Assembly: GCA_946480715.1 (NCBI GenBank)
Contig: CAMLKK010000009.1
Coordinates: 1 to 64,000 of the forward strand
Reading direction: 5' to 3'
DNA from: an uncultured Bacteriovorax sp.
GTDB taxonomy: Bacteria > Bdellovibrionota > Bacteriovoracia > Bacteriovoracales > Bacteriovoracaceae
Length of the DNA: 64,000 bases
Under the pieces are notes generated by a model. It ran no database searches and was not told the origin of the DNA. It was given only the letters and a program-made list of their open reading frames with translations. Shown piece after piece: positions 8,257 to 16,234 of the stretch (positions within the stretch are counted from its first letter, which is position 1; each line of letters starts with the position of its first letter). The translations under genes were made by a program, and so were the position numbers.

Positions 8257-10059
8257 ATGAGAAATCGCAAAGGCCTTATGCCTTGGCTAGTGATGGGCCT
8301 GATGGTCTTATCTGGCTGTTCTGGTAAATCAGATCCAGTGCTTACAACCAACAACACAACAACTGATGAAGAATTGCCAGTCACGACGAGTGGTTCCTTG
8401 AGTGGTACAGCGGCGATTGGTGCTCCACTCGCAAAATCTGCCGTTACTATTTATGGTTCTGGTTGTGAAAAAAGCGGAACAACAAATATTCATGGTGTTT
8501 TTACAATTGGACTAGGAACATGTGCAGGACCATATCTTGTAAAAGTTGAAGGTTCGTTGGGAACTGTTTATTCACTCGCTACTGATGATGATGTTGGAGA
8601 TATTGTAAATGCCAGTCCATTAACATCATTAGTGACCTCATTAGTTCTTGGAAGCAATGATCTCTCAAATGCAAACGGTACAACTGTTGCGAGTGTTACA
8701 GGTAACTCGATTACTGTAAAAGTAGACATTGTTAAAAAGATTGTTCAGCCGCTTTTAAGTGAATTCGGAGTTGAGAGCAAAGACATCATGAAAGGTTCTT
8801 TTAAGGCCAATGGCCAGGGACTAGATCGAGTTCTCGATGCTATTGCCGTAGTACCTGCAACAGGTACAGATCTAAAATTGAAATTAAAGGATGGAACAGA
8901 TGTTACAGTACCAGCGAATGTTGATTTAACGTCAGCAACGACATTGGCGACATCAGTAACAAATGCCGTGACAAATATTTCTTCAGCAATGGATGCACTA
9001 GATGAAGTTCAAAGAGACATCACAGCAGCACTTCGTTTAATTGCGGCAAGAGGAGATATTTCTCCTTACTGTCACGCAGACTTTTTAGACTCTGAATTAG
9101 AAGGAAATGCTGGCTGTTTAGATTATATGGATGCAACCACTGCGACTCTTAAAGTTTCAAGACCAGTTATTCTTGAAAAAGTTTCAGCAACTCATTTTTG
9201 GGTGGCCTTTGATGTTTTCATCAAAGAAACAGGGGAGACTGAATTTTCGCTTGCGCGAGCTGGTGTTGTGATGCCAATGAAGAAGAATACAACAAGTGGA
9301 TTATGGCAGCTTTATGGAAATCAAGTTGAATATGATGTTGAATTATATCCATCTGTCATGGCCATTGATTCTGGAGCAAGCGTTCAAGGATATTATTTTG
9401 GTTTAGGTGGAAATACTTCACTTAATAATAAGCCAATCCAACTTAAGTTTCATGGAAATAATTTGGTGAGTGGATCTGATTTAACAATTGATGGTACATT
9501 AGACATCTTTGGACAATTTCGCACGACGGATGTTTCAGACCAACTTTGTGATCCAACGGCAGTTAATTCTAATTATAGCTGGCATTGTTTAAAAGGCCTT
9601 AAAGTGTCTGGTGCACTTTTTAACGGACAATTTACAAAAGTGACGGCTACATATCCAGATCCAGCTAACAGCTACAATCCAAAGACAACCTCATTCTTCA
9701 TTCAGACTCCAAAGGATATGTCAGTCAGTGTTCCTACTGTTACATTAACAGGGACGAATGGGACTGTAACAACAGGATGTAAAGCTTCTATCTCTAAAGC
9801 TACTTGGACTGAAACAACTGGAAAAATTAAATTTGATAGTCTTGATCCTGTTTGGCTACAAGGCGGAAATTTTTTAGATTTGGGAGATGACAGAGTAGAC
9901 CAATCTGGCGATTTCCTGGATAGTGAAAAGACTTTCAGTCCAGCTCTCGTACCTGTAGATGTTTCATTCGATCCTGATGCTGCTTTTGAAGTTGGTTACC
10001 AACTTTCATTCGTTGATATTTTCGATAGAAGCTATATCCGTTTTGTAACATGTGAATAA
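8257..10059 (+). CDS. large lipoprotein, unknown function
   Basis: 600 residues from the ATG at 8257, chosen because AAGGGGA lies 6 bases upstream and the signal sequence begins there. The lipobox LSGC (Cys at about residue 22) marks a lipid-anchored protein. A Thr/Ser/Asn-rich linker follows, then a carboxypeptidase-regulatory-like beta segment (LSGTAAIGAPLAKSAVTIYG) often seen in predicted surface proteins of this kind. The rest is beta-rich and Asp/Gly/Thr-rich with scattered paired Cys. No enzyme motif was recognised. It is flanked by terminators on both sides, so it is probably a single transcription unit. Confidence 0.8.
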   Translation: MRNRKGLMPWLVMGLMVLSGCSGKSDPVLTTNNTTTDEELPVTTSGSLSGTAAIGAPLAKSAVTIYGSGCEKSGTTNIHGVFTIGLGTCAGPYLVKVEGSLGTVYSLATDDDVGDIVNASPLTSLVTSLVLGSNDLSNANGTTVASVTGNSITVKVDIVKKIVQPLLSEFGVESKDIMKGSFKANGQGLDRVLDAIAVVPATGTDLKLKLKDGTDVTVPANVDLTSATTLATSVTNAVTNISSAMDALDEVQRDITAALRLIAARGDISPYCHADFLDSELEGNAGCLDYMDATTATLKVSRPVILEKVSATHFWVAFDVFIKETGETEFSLARAGVVMPMKKNTTSGLWQLYGNQVEYDVELYPSVMAIDSGASVQGYYFGLGGNTSLNNKPIQLKFHGNNLVSGSDLTIDGTLDIFGQFRTTDVSDQLCDPTAVNSNYSWHCLKGLKVSGALFNGQFTKVTATYPDPANSYNPKTTSFFIQTPKDMSVSVPTVTLTGTNGTVTTGCKASISKATWTETTGKIKFDSLDPVWLQGGNFLDLGDDRVDQSGDFLDSEKTFSPALVPVDVSFDPDAAFEVGYQLSFVDIFDRSYIRFVTCE

Positions 10060-10067
10060 TCTCAATG

Positions 10068-10106
10068 CAGGTTCCAACATTTGAAAGTGTTGGAACCTGA
10101 TTTGTT
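10068..10106 (+). terminator. terminator with 12-bp perfect stem
   Basis: CAGGTTCCAACA (10068-10079) and TGTTGGAACCTG (10088-10099) form a perfect stem around an 8-base loop, followed by ATTTGTTT. The GGTTCCAACA core recurs in the hairpin at 21731-21783. Confidence 0.6.
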
Positions 10107-10152
10107 TACGCAAGTAAAAAAAACGCACCTGTTTAATATCTCACAATAAAGT

Positions 10153-10217
10153 GATCTCCCTCATGTTTCGTCTAAGCTGTCAGTCATAAGCTTGGGAAGA
10201 AACATAAGCAGGAGATC
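10153..10217 (+). promoter_or_regulatory. foldable leader that would hide the rubrerythrin ribosome site
   Basis: Outer helix: GATCTCC (10153-10159) with GGAGATC (10211-10217), the right arm covering most of the AGGAG Shine-Dalgarno at 10210-10214. Inner helix: ATGTTTC (10163-10169) with GAAACAT (10199-10205), continued by 171-173/194-196 and AAGCT (10174-10178) with AGCTT (10189-10193), closing a 10-base loop. About 22 pairs are possible in 65 bases. It could be an RNA switch, a thermosensor or a DNA operator; the transcription start is unknown. Confidence 0.45.
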
Positions 10218-10222
10218 TCTCA

Positions 10223-10759
10223 ATGACCTTGATCAAAATAAAACTCGAAGACCTAAGCCTTCAAGATGCGCTCGATTTGGCCATCTTAGTAGAGCAAGAA
10301 GCGCAAGAACGCTACGAAGAATTTAATCGTCAAATTGGTTCCAGTCGACCAGGAGATGCCGGAGAATTTTTTTCTCAAATGGCCCGCAATGAAGCTCAAC
10401 ATGGGGCCGAGTTAAAAAAGAAACGTTCGGAACTCTTTGGATACCTTCCTTCTCGTATGAGTCTCGAAAAACTCTACCAATACCAAAATATTGAAGCTCC
10501 TGAATTTGATCGCGCACATAGTTTTATGTCGACGAAACAAGCGTTGTTAATTGCGCTAGATAGTGAGCAAAAAGCATTTGAATTTTTTGATCGATCAGCT
10601 CGTTTAGTAACAGATGAATCGGTGAGAACTCTTTTTAATGAACTCAAACAAGAAGAGCTACATCATCTTTCAATGGTGAAAGCGATCATTGATAAAACAA
10701 TTGATGACGATCAACCCGAAGTTGATAAAGACAATGTTGATGAACCTTCAGGACTTTAA
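10223..10759 (+). CDS. rubrerythrin / ferritin-like diiron protein
   Basis: 178 residues. A four-helix ferritin-like domain is visible: helix 1 LAILVEQEAQERYEEF (E26, Y31), helix 2 FSQMARNEAQHGAELK (E57, H60), helix 3 IALDSEQKAFEFFDR (E115), helix 4 ELKQEELHHLSMVK (E145, H148), giving the two ExxH diiron half-sites. There is no C-terminal rubredoxin domain, only an acidic tail. Such proteins reduce peroxide or scavenge O2. The stop is 22 bases before korA, and the chain rubrerythrin-korA-korB-hemerythrin is tightly packed, so a protective role for the oxidoreductase is a reasonable inference. Confidence 0.87.
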   Translation: MTLIKIKLEDLSLQDALDLAILVEQEAQERYEEFNRQIGSSRPGDAGEFFSQMARNEAQHGAELKKKRSELFGYLPSRMSLEKLYQYQNIEAPEFDRAHSFMSTKQALLIALDSEQKAFEFFDRSARLVTDESVRTLFNELKQEELHHLSMVKAIIDKTIDDDQPEVDKDNVDEPSGL

Positions 10760-10781
10760 TTTTAATTTGTAGAGGATTTAT

Positions 10782-12635
10782 ATGAGTGTGCAAACTTTAG
10801 AAAGCGTCATTATCAGATTTTCTGGCGACTCAGGTGATGGAATGCAGCTGACTGGTACGCAGTTTTCAAATACGTCAGCAATCATGGGAAATGATATTTC
10901 CACTTTTCCGGATTATCCTTCAGAAATTCGTGCCCCTCAGGGAACGATCGCAGGTGTTTCCGGATTTCAAGTTCATTTTGGTTCAACGGAAATCTTCACT
11001 CCGGGCGATGAAGTCGACATGCTCGTGGCCATGAATCCTGCGGCCCTAAAAGCAAATTTAGAATCTTTAAAACTTGGTGGACACATCATTGTGAACATCG
11101 ATGCATTTAACAAAAATAATCTGGAGAAAGCTGGTTACGTGAATAATCCGCTGGAGACTGGAGAGTTAGGAAAATATCAAGTTATTCCTGTTGCTATCAC
11201 AACACAGACAACTGCAGCTTTAGCAGAAATCGCAATTGATAATAAATCAAAAGATCGCTGTAAAAATTTCTACGCGCTTGGGATGTGTTACTTTTTCTAT
11301 AACCGCAATATCGATACAACCGTCGCGTGGATTCAAGATAAATTTAAAAAGAATCCTGTGATGATTGATGCCAACATTGCGGCTTTAAAAGCAGGAAGAA
11401 ACTTTGCGGAAACATCTGAGGTTGTTGTTTCATCTTACACAATTCCAGCAGCGAAGATTGCTCCCGGAATGTATCGTCAGATTAACGGAAATCAAGCGAC
11501 AGCGTGGGGACTTATTAAAGCTGCTGAATCAGCTGGACTTGAACTTTTCCTGGGAAGTTATCCGATTACTCCCGCAACAGATATATTACATGAACTCTCA
11601 AAACAAAAACATTTGGGAGTAAAAACTTTTCAAGCAGAAGATGAAATTGCAGGTATCTGCTCTGCGATTGGTGCTTCGTGCGCCGGTGATCTCGCTGTCA
11701 CAACTTCATCAGGACCAGGTGTCGCTCTTAAATGTGAAGCTATCGGATTGGCCGTGAGTTATGAAATCCCACTTGTCATAGTGAATGTACAAAGAGGCGG
11801 GCCTTCAACTGGTCTTCCAACAAAAACAGAACAGGCCGATCTTAATCAAGCACTGAATGGAAGAAATGGTGAGGCACCAATTGTTGTTATGGCCGCTTCT
11901 AGCCCGAGCGATTGTTTTCACATGGCCTATGAAGCTTCTCGCATTGCTCTCGAACACATGACACCGGTTATGCTTTTAACAGATGGGTACATTGCTAACG
12001 GCAGCGAACCTTGGAAACTTCCTGATCTGGATAATAATTATCTCAAGATCAACACATGTCTGATTGATCCGGAGAAAGATGATCCTGCTACAACTAAATG
12101 GACGAATAGAAATCCAGAATCGCTCGCACGTAAGTGGATTGTGCCCGGAATGAAAGGATTTGAATATCAAATCGGAGGTTTGGAAAAAGATATAGTGAAG
12201 GGATGTGTTTCTCACAATCCGCTTAATCACCAAAAAATGTCAGATCTCAGAGAGAAAAAAATCCAAATGGTTGCTGAAAATATCCCGCTTCAAAATGTTG
12301 AAGGCGAATCAGCTGGTGATTTATTAGTTGTAAGCTGGGGGGGAACTTACGGAGCTGTCCACATGGCCGTAAAAAAACTTCAGCAGAAAAATTTAAAAGT
12401 TTCTCATATGCATTTACAGTACATCAATCCAATGCCGAAAAATGTTCAGGAAATTTTAACTGGCTTTAAGAAAGTTATTGTTCCTGAACTTAATAAAGGT
12501 CAATTGAAAGATCTTTTGAATGCGAAATTTCATGTAAACGCAACTGGGTTCAATAAAATGCAAGGTCTGCCGTTTAAGATTTCCGAACTTGAAACTGCCT
12601 TTATTAATGCTTTAAAAGAAGGACAAATGTTATGA
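10782..12635 (+). CDS. korA: 2-oxoacid:ferredoxin oxidoreductase, alpha subunit (gamma-alpha fusion)
   Basis: 617 residues. An N-terminal gamma domain (about 1-195; RFSGDSGDGMQLTG, YPSEIRAPQGTI) is fused to the alpha domain (about 225-610; LFLGSYPITPATDIL, QAEDEIAGICSAIGAS, TSSGPGVALKCEAIGLAV), the common KorA layout. With KorB it converts a 2-oxoacid, most likely 2-oxoglutarate, and CoA to acyl-CoA and CO2 while reducing ferredoxin, or runs in reverse for CO2 fixation. AGAGGA precedes the ATG; the stop overlaps korB in an ATGA. Closely related 2-oxoacid enzymes cannot be excluded by eye. Confidence 0.92.
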   Translation: MSVQTLESVIIRFSGDSGDGMQLTGTQFSNTSAIMGNDISTFPDYPSEIRAPQGTIAGVSGFQVHFGSTEIFTPGDEVDMLVAMNPAALKANLESLKLGGHIIVNIDAFNKNNLEKAGYVNNPLETGELGKYQVIPVAITTQTTAALAEIAIDNKSKDRCKNFYALGMCYFFYNRNIDTTVAWIQDKFKKNPVMIDANIAALKAGRNFAETSEVVVSSYTIPAAKIAPGMYRQINGNQATAWGLIKAAESAGLELFLGSYPITPATDILHELSKQKHLGVKTFQAEDEIAGICSAIGASCAGDLAVTTSSGPGVALKCEAIGLAVSYEIPLVIVNVQRGGPSTGLPTKTEQADLNQALNGRNGEAPIVVMAASSPSDCFHMAYEASRIALEHMTPVMLLTDGYIANGSEPWKLPDLDNNYLKINTCLIDPEKDDPATTKWTNRNPESLARKWIVPGMKGFEYQIGGLEKDIVKGCVSHNPLNHQKMSDLREKKIQMVAENIPLQNVEGESAGDLLVVSWGGTYGAVHMAVKKLQQKNLKVSHMHLQYINPMPKNVQEILTGFKKVIVPELNKGQLKDLLNAKFHVNATGFNKMQGLPFKISELETAFINALKEGQML

Positions 12636-13651
12636 GTGACAATTGCGTAGAATATAAGAAAAAAGATTTTATGAACGACAATGAAGTTCGCTGGTGTCCG
12701 GGATGTGGCGACTATTCCATTCTCGCCAGTCTTCAGCTTGCCCTGACAAAAGTAGGTAAGAAAAAAGAAGATATTGTGTGCGTATCAGGAATCGGATGTT
12801 CGTCTCGCTTTCCTTATTACATGGGCACCTATGGCTTTCACACTATTCACGGGCGTGCACCGGCAATCGCTTCAGGCATTAAACTGGCCAATCCTGATCT
12901 CTCTCTTTGGATCATTACAGGAGATGGAGATGGTATGTCGATCGGTGGGAATCATTTGATACATGCCATGAGAAGAAACATCAATATGAACATTCTTCTG
13001 TTCAATAATGAGATTTATGGTCTCACAAAAGGACAGTACTCACCAACAACTGAGAAAGGTACGGTGACAAAATCATCTCCCTACGGATCAATTGACCGTC
13101 CCTTCAATACAGGAAAACTGGCATTGGGGTCTGGAGCTACTTGCCTTATCAAAACTATTGATACAGACCCAAAGCACATGATGGAAATGATGGTGAAGGC
13201 CGATCAGCATAAAGGAATTTCGTTCCTGGAAATTTACCAAAACTGTGTGATCTTCAACGATAAGGTTCACGATGTTTATACTAATCGCGGAACAAGAGAT
13301 GATAATTGTCTTTATCTAGAGCACGGACAGAGAATGATTTTCGGTAAAGATAAAAATAAAGGAATTCGACTGAACAATTTTTCACTGGAAGTTGTAATAA
13401 TCGGAGAGAATGGAATTACCGAAAACGATATTCTTGTTCATGATAAACATAATGAGATTCTTGCTTATCAATTGCTGGAATACAGTAATCCACCACATTT
13501 TCCAATGGCGATTGGGGAAATTTTTGTCAAAGAAGAGGCGACAACTTATGACGAAGACATGATGGAGCAATTGAAGAATGTGACAGAGAAGAAGGGAAAA
13601 ACTTCATTTAAAGATCTGATGTATTCGGGGGATGTATGGAAGGTAACATAA
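12632..13651 (+). CDS. korB: 2-oxoacid:ferredoxin oxidoreductase, beta subunit
   Basis: 339 residues. It carries the thiamine diphosphate and [4Fe-4S] core: WCPGCGDYSI (C22, C25), SGIGCSSRF (C56) and QNCVIFND (C205) are the four cluster ligands; ITGDGDG with FNNEIYGLTKGQ forms the ThDP/Mg site. The ATG overlaps the korA stop by 4 bases. The 3' end overlaps the following hemerythrin gene by 16 bases, so three products are translationally linked. The exposed cluster of such enzymes is oxygen-sensitive (family knowledge), which makes the neighbours notable. Confidence 0.93.
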   Translation: MSDNCVEYKKKDFMNDNEVRWCPGCGDYSILASLQLALTKVGKKKEDIVCVSGIGCSSRFPYYMGTYGFHTIHGRAPAIASGIKLANPDLSLWIITGDGDGMSIGGNHLIHAMRRNINMNILLFNNEIYGLTKGQYSPTTEKGTVTKSSPYGSIDRPFNTGKLALGSGATCLIKTIDTDPKHMMEMMVKADQHKGISFLEIYQNCVIFNDKVHDVYTNRGTRDDNCLYLEHGQRMIFGKDKNKGIRLNNFSLEVVIIGENGITENDILVHDKHNEILAYQLLEYSNPPHFPMAIGEIFVKEEATTYDEDMMEQLKNVTEKKGKTSFKDLMYSGDVWKVT

Positions 13652-14088
13652 GAGAGCTTATTGCCAAACTCAATCAGGATCATGAAATTGTATCGGCAAA
13701 GATCTATCAATTAAACGCTTTGATCAATCTGCCAGCTGAAGATAACTTTCCTAAGATTATTGAAATGCTGAAGTTCTTTGAAGATTTTATTTTCAAGATT
13801 CACCATAAAAGAGAAGAGGAACTACTCTATAACTGGATGGTGAAACAAAATAAAAACTCTGATACCCAGCTCATTCAGAAAATTATAGATGATCACAATG
13901 CATTTTCTGATTTTGCTAAAAAAATTGTTAATGATATTGAAAACCATCTTCAAAATAAACCTGCACCGACGGTAGGTTCAATACGCTACGATCTAAGTTT
14001 ATTTATTGGTAATTATGTTGATCATATAGAGAAAGAAGAATCGTTTATTTATTTAATCGCAGAAAGCTTGGCAAATATCGCCGTTTAA
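13636..14088 (+). CDS. hemerythrin HHE domain protein
   Basis: 150 residues, a stand-alone four-helix hemerythrin-like domain. The metal-ligand pattern is visible in order: LNQDHEIV, FIFKIHHKREEELLY (H, E), IIDDHNAF and YVDHIEKEESFIY (H, E). It starts inside the last codons of korB (16-base overlap), which almost forces coexpression. HHE proteins bind O2, NO or iron; here the likely role is O2 or NO handling for KorAB, an inference from position. A strong terminator follows at 14123. Confidence 0.88.
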   Translation: MEGNIRELIAKLNQDHEIVSAKIYQLNALINLPAEDNFPKIIEMLKFFEDFIFKIHHKREEELLYNWMVKQNKNSDTQLIQKIIDDHNAFSDFAKKIVNDIENHLQNKPAPTVGSIRYDLSLFIGNYVDHIEKEESFIYLIAESLANIAV

Positions 14089-14122
14089 TCTGACCAGGAT
14101 CAGCTATTCTTTAGCAGTGATG

Positions 14123-14155
14123 ATCGTGTGAATTACATTTCACACGATTTTAAAT
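14123..14155 (+). terminator. terminator of the rubrerythrin-korAB-hemerythrin unit
   Basis: ATCGTGTGAA (14123-14132) pairs perfectly with TTCACACGAT (14139-14148) around a 6-base loop, followed by TTTAAATAAA. Confidence 0.65.
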
Positions 14156-14231
14156 AAAGGACTTATTGTCCAACGAGAAAATGTCCGAATCGTATTTCAA
14201 GTTGTGCTGAAATATAACAAGGATAAAAATA

Positions 14232-15800
14232 ATGAAACGCTGGAGTCTGAATGCAAAGATCTACTCACTTATAGGGATCATGATTTTTACTGCGATCATG
14301 ATTTCGTTTCTCGCCATTGGAAAACTTAAAATTTTAAATGAAAGTATGCATCGTTTAGCAGAAGGTCCTGTTAAACGCCAAAAAATGCTCCTGGATATCC
14401 AAGGCTTTTATTACTTGCAGATCATCAACGAAAAGAATTATCTACTCGCAAGTCATACCGAAGACAAAATTAAGCATGCTCAGCATTTTGAAGAACAACA
14501 TACATTACTCATGCAAATGTATAACGAGGTTTATCCTCAGTTAGTTCCTAAAAATCAAATTAACATCAAATCCTTTATGGATTCATATGATAAGTTTCTT
14601 ATTTTGAATAAAAGTATAAGGAAAAAAACTGAAGAAGGTCATTCAGCAGATGCGATTGCACTATCGATGAAAGAAGGAAGAGAGCTTCGTTTGGAAATTG
14701 AGCATAAACTCAAAACTGTAATGGATTTCAATATCGCACTCGTTAATCGAACTGTTAAAGAAAGTGATGAACTATTTGTTGATTCTAAAATGATAATGAT
14801 AACGACAAGTATCGTGGCGATTCTACTTTCACTCGTGCTGGCCTATTTAATGTTAAAAGCAGTCGGAAATGCAATTGCAAAAGTCATCGATGCTTTGAAG
14901 AACAATTCTTCAGAGGTTACTAATACAGCTGAAAACATTGCCGCCTCTTCTGAAGAGCTTTCCCAGGCCACAACGGAACAATCTGCATCCCTCGTTGAAA
15001 CAGCTGCATCAATCGAAGAGATGAGCACAATGGTTCAAAACAATGCGGAGAATGCCCGCAAGGCATCTGAAGTTTCCGCGCGCAGTAGTTCAAGTGCTCA
15101 ACGAGGGAAAGAAGTTGTAAAAGATATGATCAAAGCAATAGATGATATCAGTCTAAGTAATGATCAGATTATGTTGCAAATAAATAAAAGCAATCAACAG
15201 ATTTCAGACATAGTTAAAGTTATTTCGGACATTGGTAATAAAACACAGGTCATTAACGAAATTGTTTTTCAAACAAAACTCCTCTCATTCAATGCTTCGG
15301 TCGAAGCTGCACGTGCCGGCGAACATGGTAAAGGGTTTTCTGTAGTGGCCGAAGAGGTAGGGAATCTTGCACAGATGAGTGGGCGTGCGGCCGAAGAAAT
15401 TACAGTAATGCTCGATTCGAGCATTAAAAAAGTAGAGGGAATTGTTCTCGAGACAAAAACTAGTGTTGATCAGCTTATCAATAATGGAAAAACGAAAATT
15501 AATACTGGAACTAAAATTGCTCATCAGTGCAGCGATGTTTTGGAAGAAATCGTTGAGAACGTCAATCAAGTCACGGGAATGGCCAATGAAATATCGAATT
15601 CATGTCGTGAGCAATCGCTTGGTGTTCAGGAAATTAATCGGGCCATGAATCAACTTGAACAAGTTACTCAGATCAATGCCGCAAGTTCTGTTCAAGCAGC
15701 TTCAGCGGCCGGAGAACTTTCAAACCAGGCAAGTTCTATGCGAGTTCAAGTTGATGTTCTATTTCAAACAGTGATGGGCGATGAGAAACAGGCCGCTTAA
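14232..15800 (+). CDS. methyl-accepting chemotaxis protein
   Basis: 522 residues. TM1 (about 10-32), a helical periplasmic sensor of about 150 residues that looks like a four-helix-bundle (4HB_MCP) domain, TM2 (about 188-209) and a cytoplasmic signalling domain. The hairpin tip reads [24 protein letters not shown], nearly identical to the tip of the hemerythrin-fused receptor at 3600-5609, so both should join the same CheA/CheW arrays. No clear HAMP domain follows TM2. AAGGAT precedes the ATG. No che genes are nearby. Ligand unknown. Confidence 0.92.
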   Translation: MKRWSLNAKIYSLIGIMIFTAIMISFLAIGKLKILNESMHRLAEGPVKRQKMLLDIQGFYYLQIINEKNYLLASHTEDKIKHAQHFEEQHTLLMQMYNEVYPQLVPKNQINIKSFMDSYDKFLILNKSIRKKTEEGHSADAIALSMKEGRELRLEIEHKLKTVMDFNIALVNRTVKESDELFVDSKMIMITTSIVAILLSLVLAYLMLKAVGNAIAKVIDALKNNSSEVTNTAENIAASSEELSQATTEQSASLVETAASIEEMSTMVQNNAENARKASEVSARSSSSAQRGKEVVKDMIKAIDDISLSNDQIMLQINKSNQQISDIVKVISDIGNKTQVINEIVFQTKLLSFNASVEAARAGEHGKGFSVVAEEVGNLAQMSGRAAEEITVMLDSSIKKVEGIVLETKTSVDQLINNGKTKINTGTKIAHQCSDVLEEIVENVNQVTGMANEISNSCREQSLGVQEINRAMNQLEQVTQINAASSVQAASAAGELSNQASSMRVQVDVLFQTVMGDEKQAA

Positions 15801-15807
15801 ATATAAG

Positions 15808-15828
15808 GGCACCTCTTTTAGAGGTGCC
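15808..15828. terminator. bidirectional terminator overlapping a stop codon
   Basis: GGCACCTC (15808-15815) and GAGGTGCC (15821-15828) form an 8-bp stem with loop TTTTA. The stop codon of the minus-strand rnk-like gene lies in this loop, so the hairpin serves both convergent genes. Confidence 0.6.
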
Positions 15829-16219
15829 AATCTCCGCTAGCTTCTGGTTGGTAGAGAACTTCTAAAATTTTTAATGTTTTTGTTTTTCCGTTTGGAAACA
15901 TCCAGTTGATCTCTTGTCCTACTCGAAGTCCGATGAGCGCTGACCCCATTGAGGCAAGAACAGAAATCTTTCCTTCTGCAAAGTTAGCGTCTGAAGGATA
16001 AACAATTGTGATAATCATTTCTTTGTTGTCTTGAACGTTTAAAAATTTAACTTTAGAGTTCATCGTTACTAAATCAGCGGGGACATCATCATCAGAAATG
16101 ACTTTGGCCCTCTCTAATTCAATCTCTAAATTCTCAAAGTCTGAAGACTTTTGAAAACTAAGAATGTGCTGGATGCGGAGTAAATCTTTTTCAGTAATAA
16201 GAATAGCTACTTCATTCAT
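15818..16219 (-). CDS. Rnk-like GreA/GreB C-terminal domain protein
   Basis: 133 residues. The C-terminal half (about 50-125) has the FKBP-like GreA/GreB C-terminal fold: VTMNSKVKFLNVQDN, ITIVYPSDANFAEGKISVLA and GSALIGLRVGQEINWMFPNG. The short N-terminal part lacks the long GreA coiled coil, as in Rnk (regulator of nucleoside diphosphate kinase), which binds RNA polymerase near the secondary channel. AAGGAG precedes the ATG. It begins 15 bases after the FMN glutamate-synthase-like gene, so both probably share a transcript; the functional link is unclear. Confidence 0.85.
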   Translation of the reverse strand: MNEVAILITEKDLLRIQHILSFQKSSDFENLEIELERAKVISDDDVPADLVTMNSKVKFLNVQDNKEMIITIVYPSDANFAEGKISVLASMGSALIGLRVGQEINWMFPNGKTKTLKILEVLYQPEASGDWHL

Positions 16220-16234
16220 TTGAATCTCCTTAAC

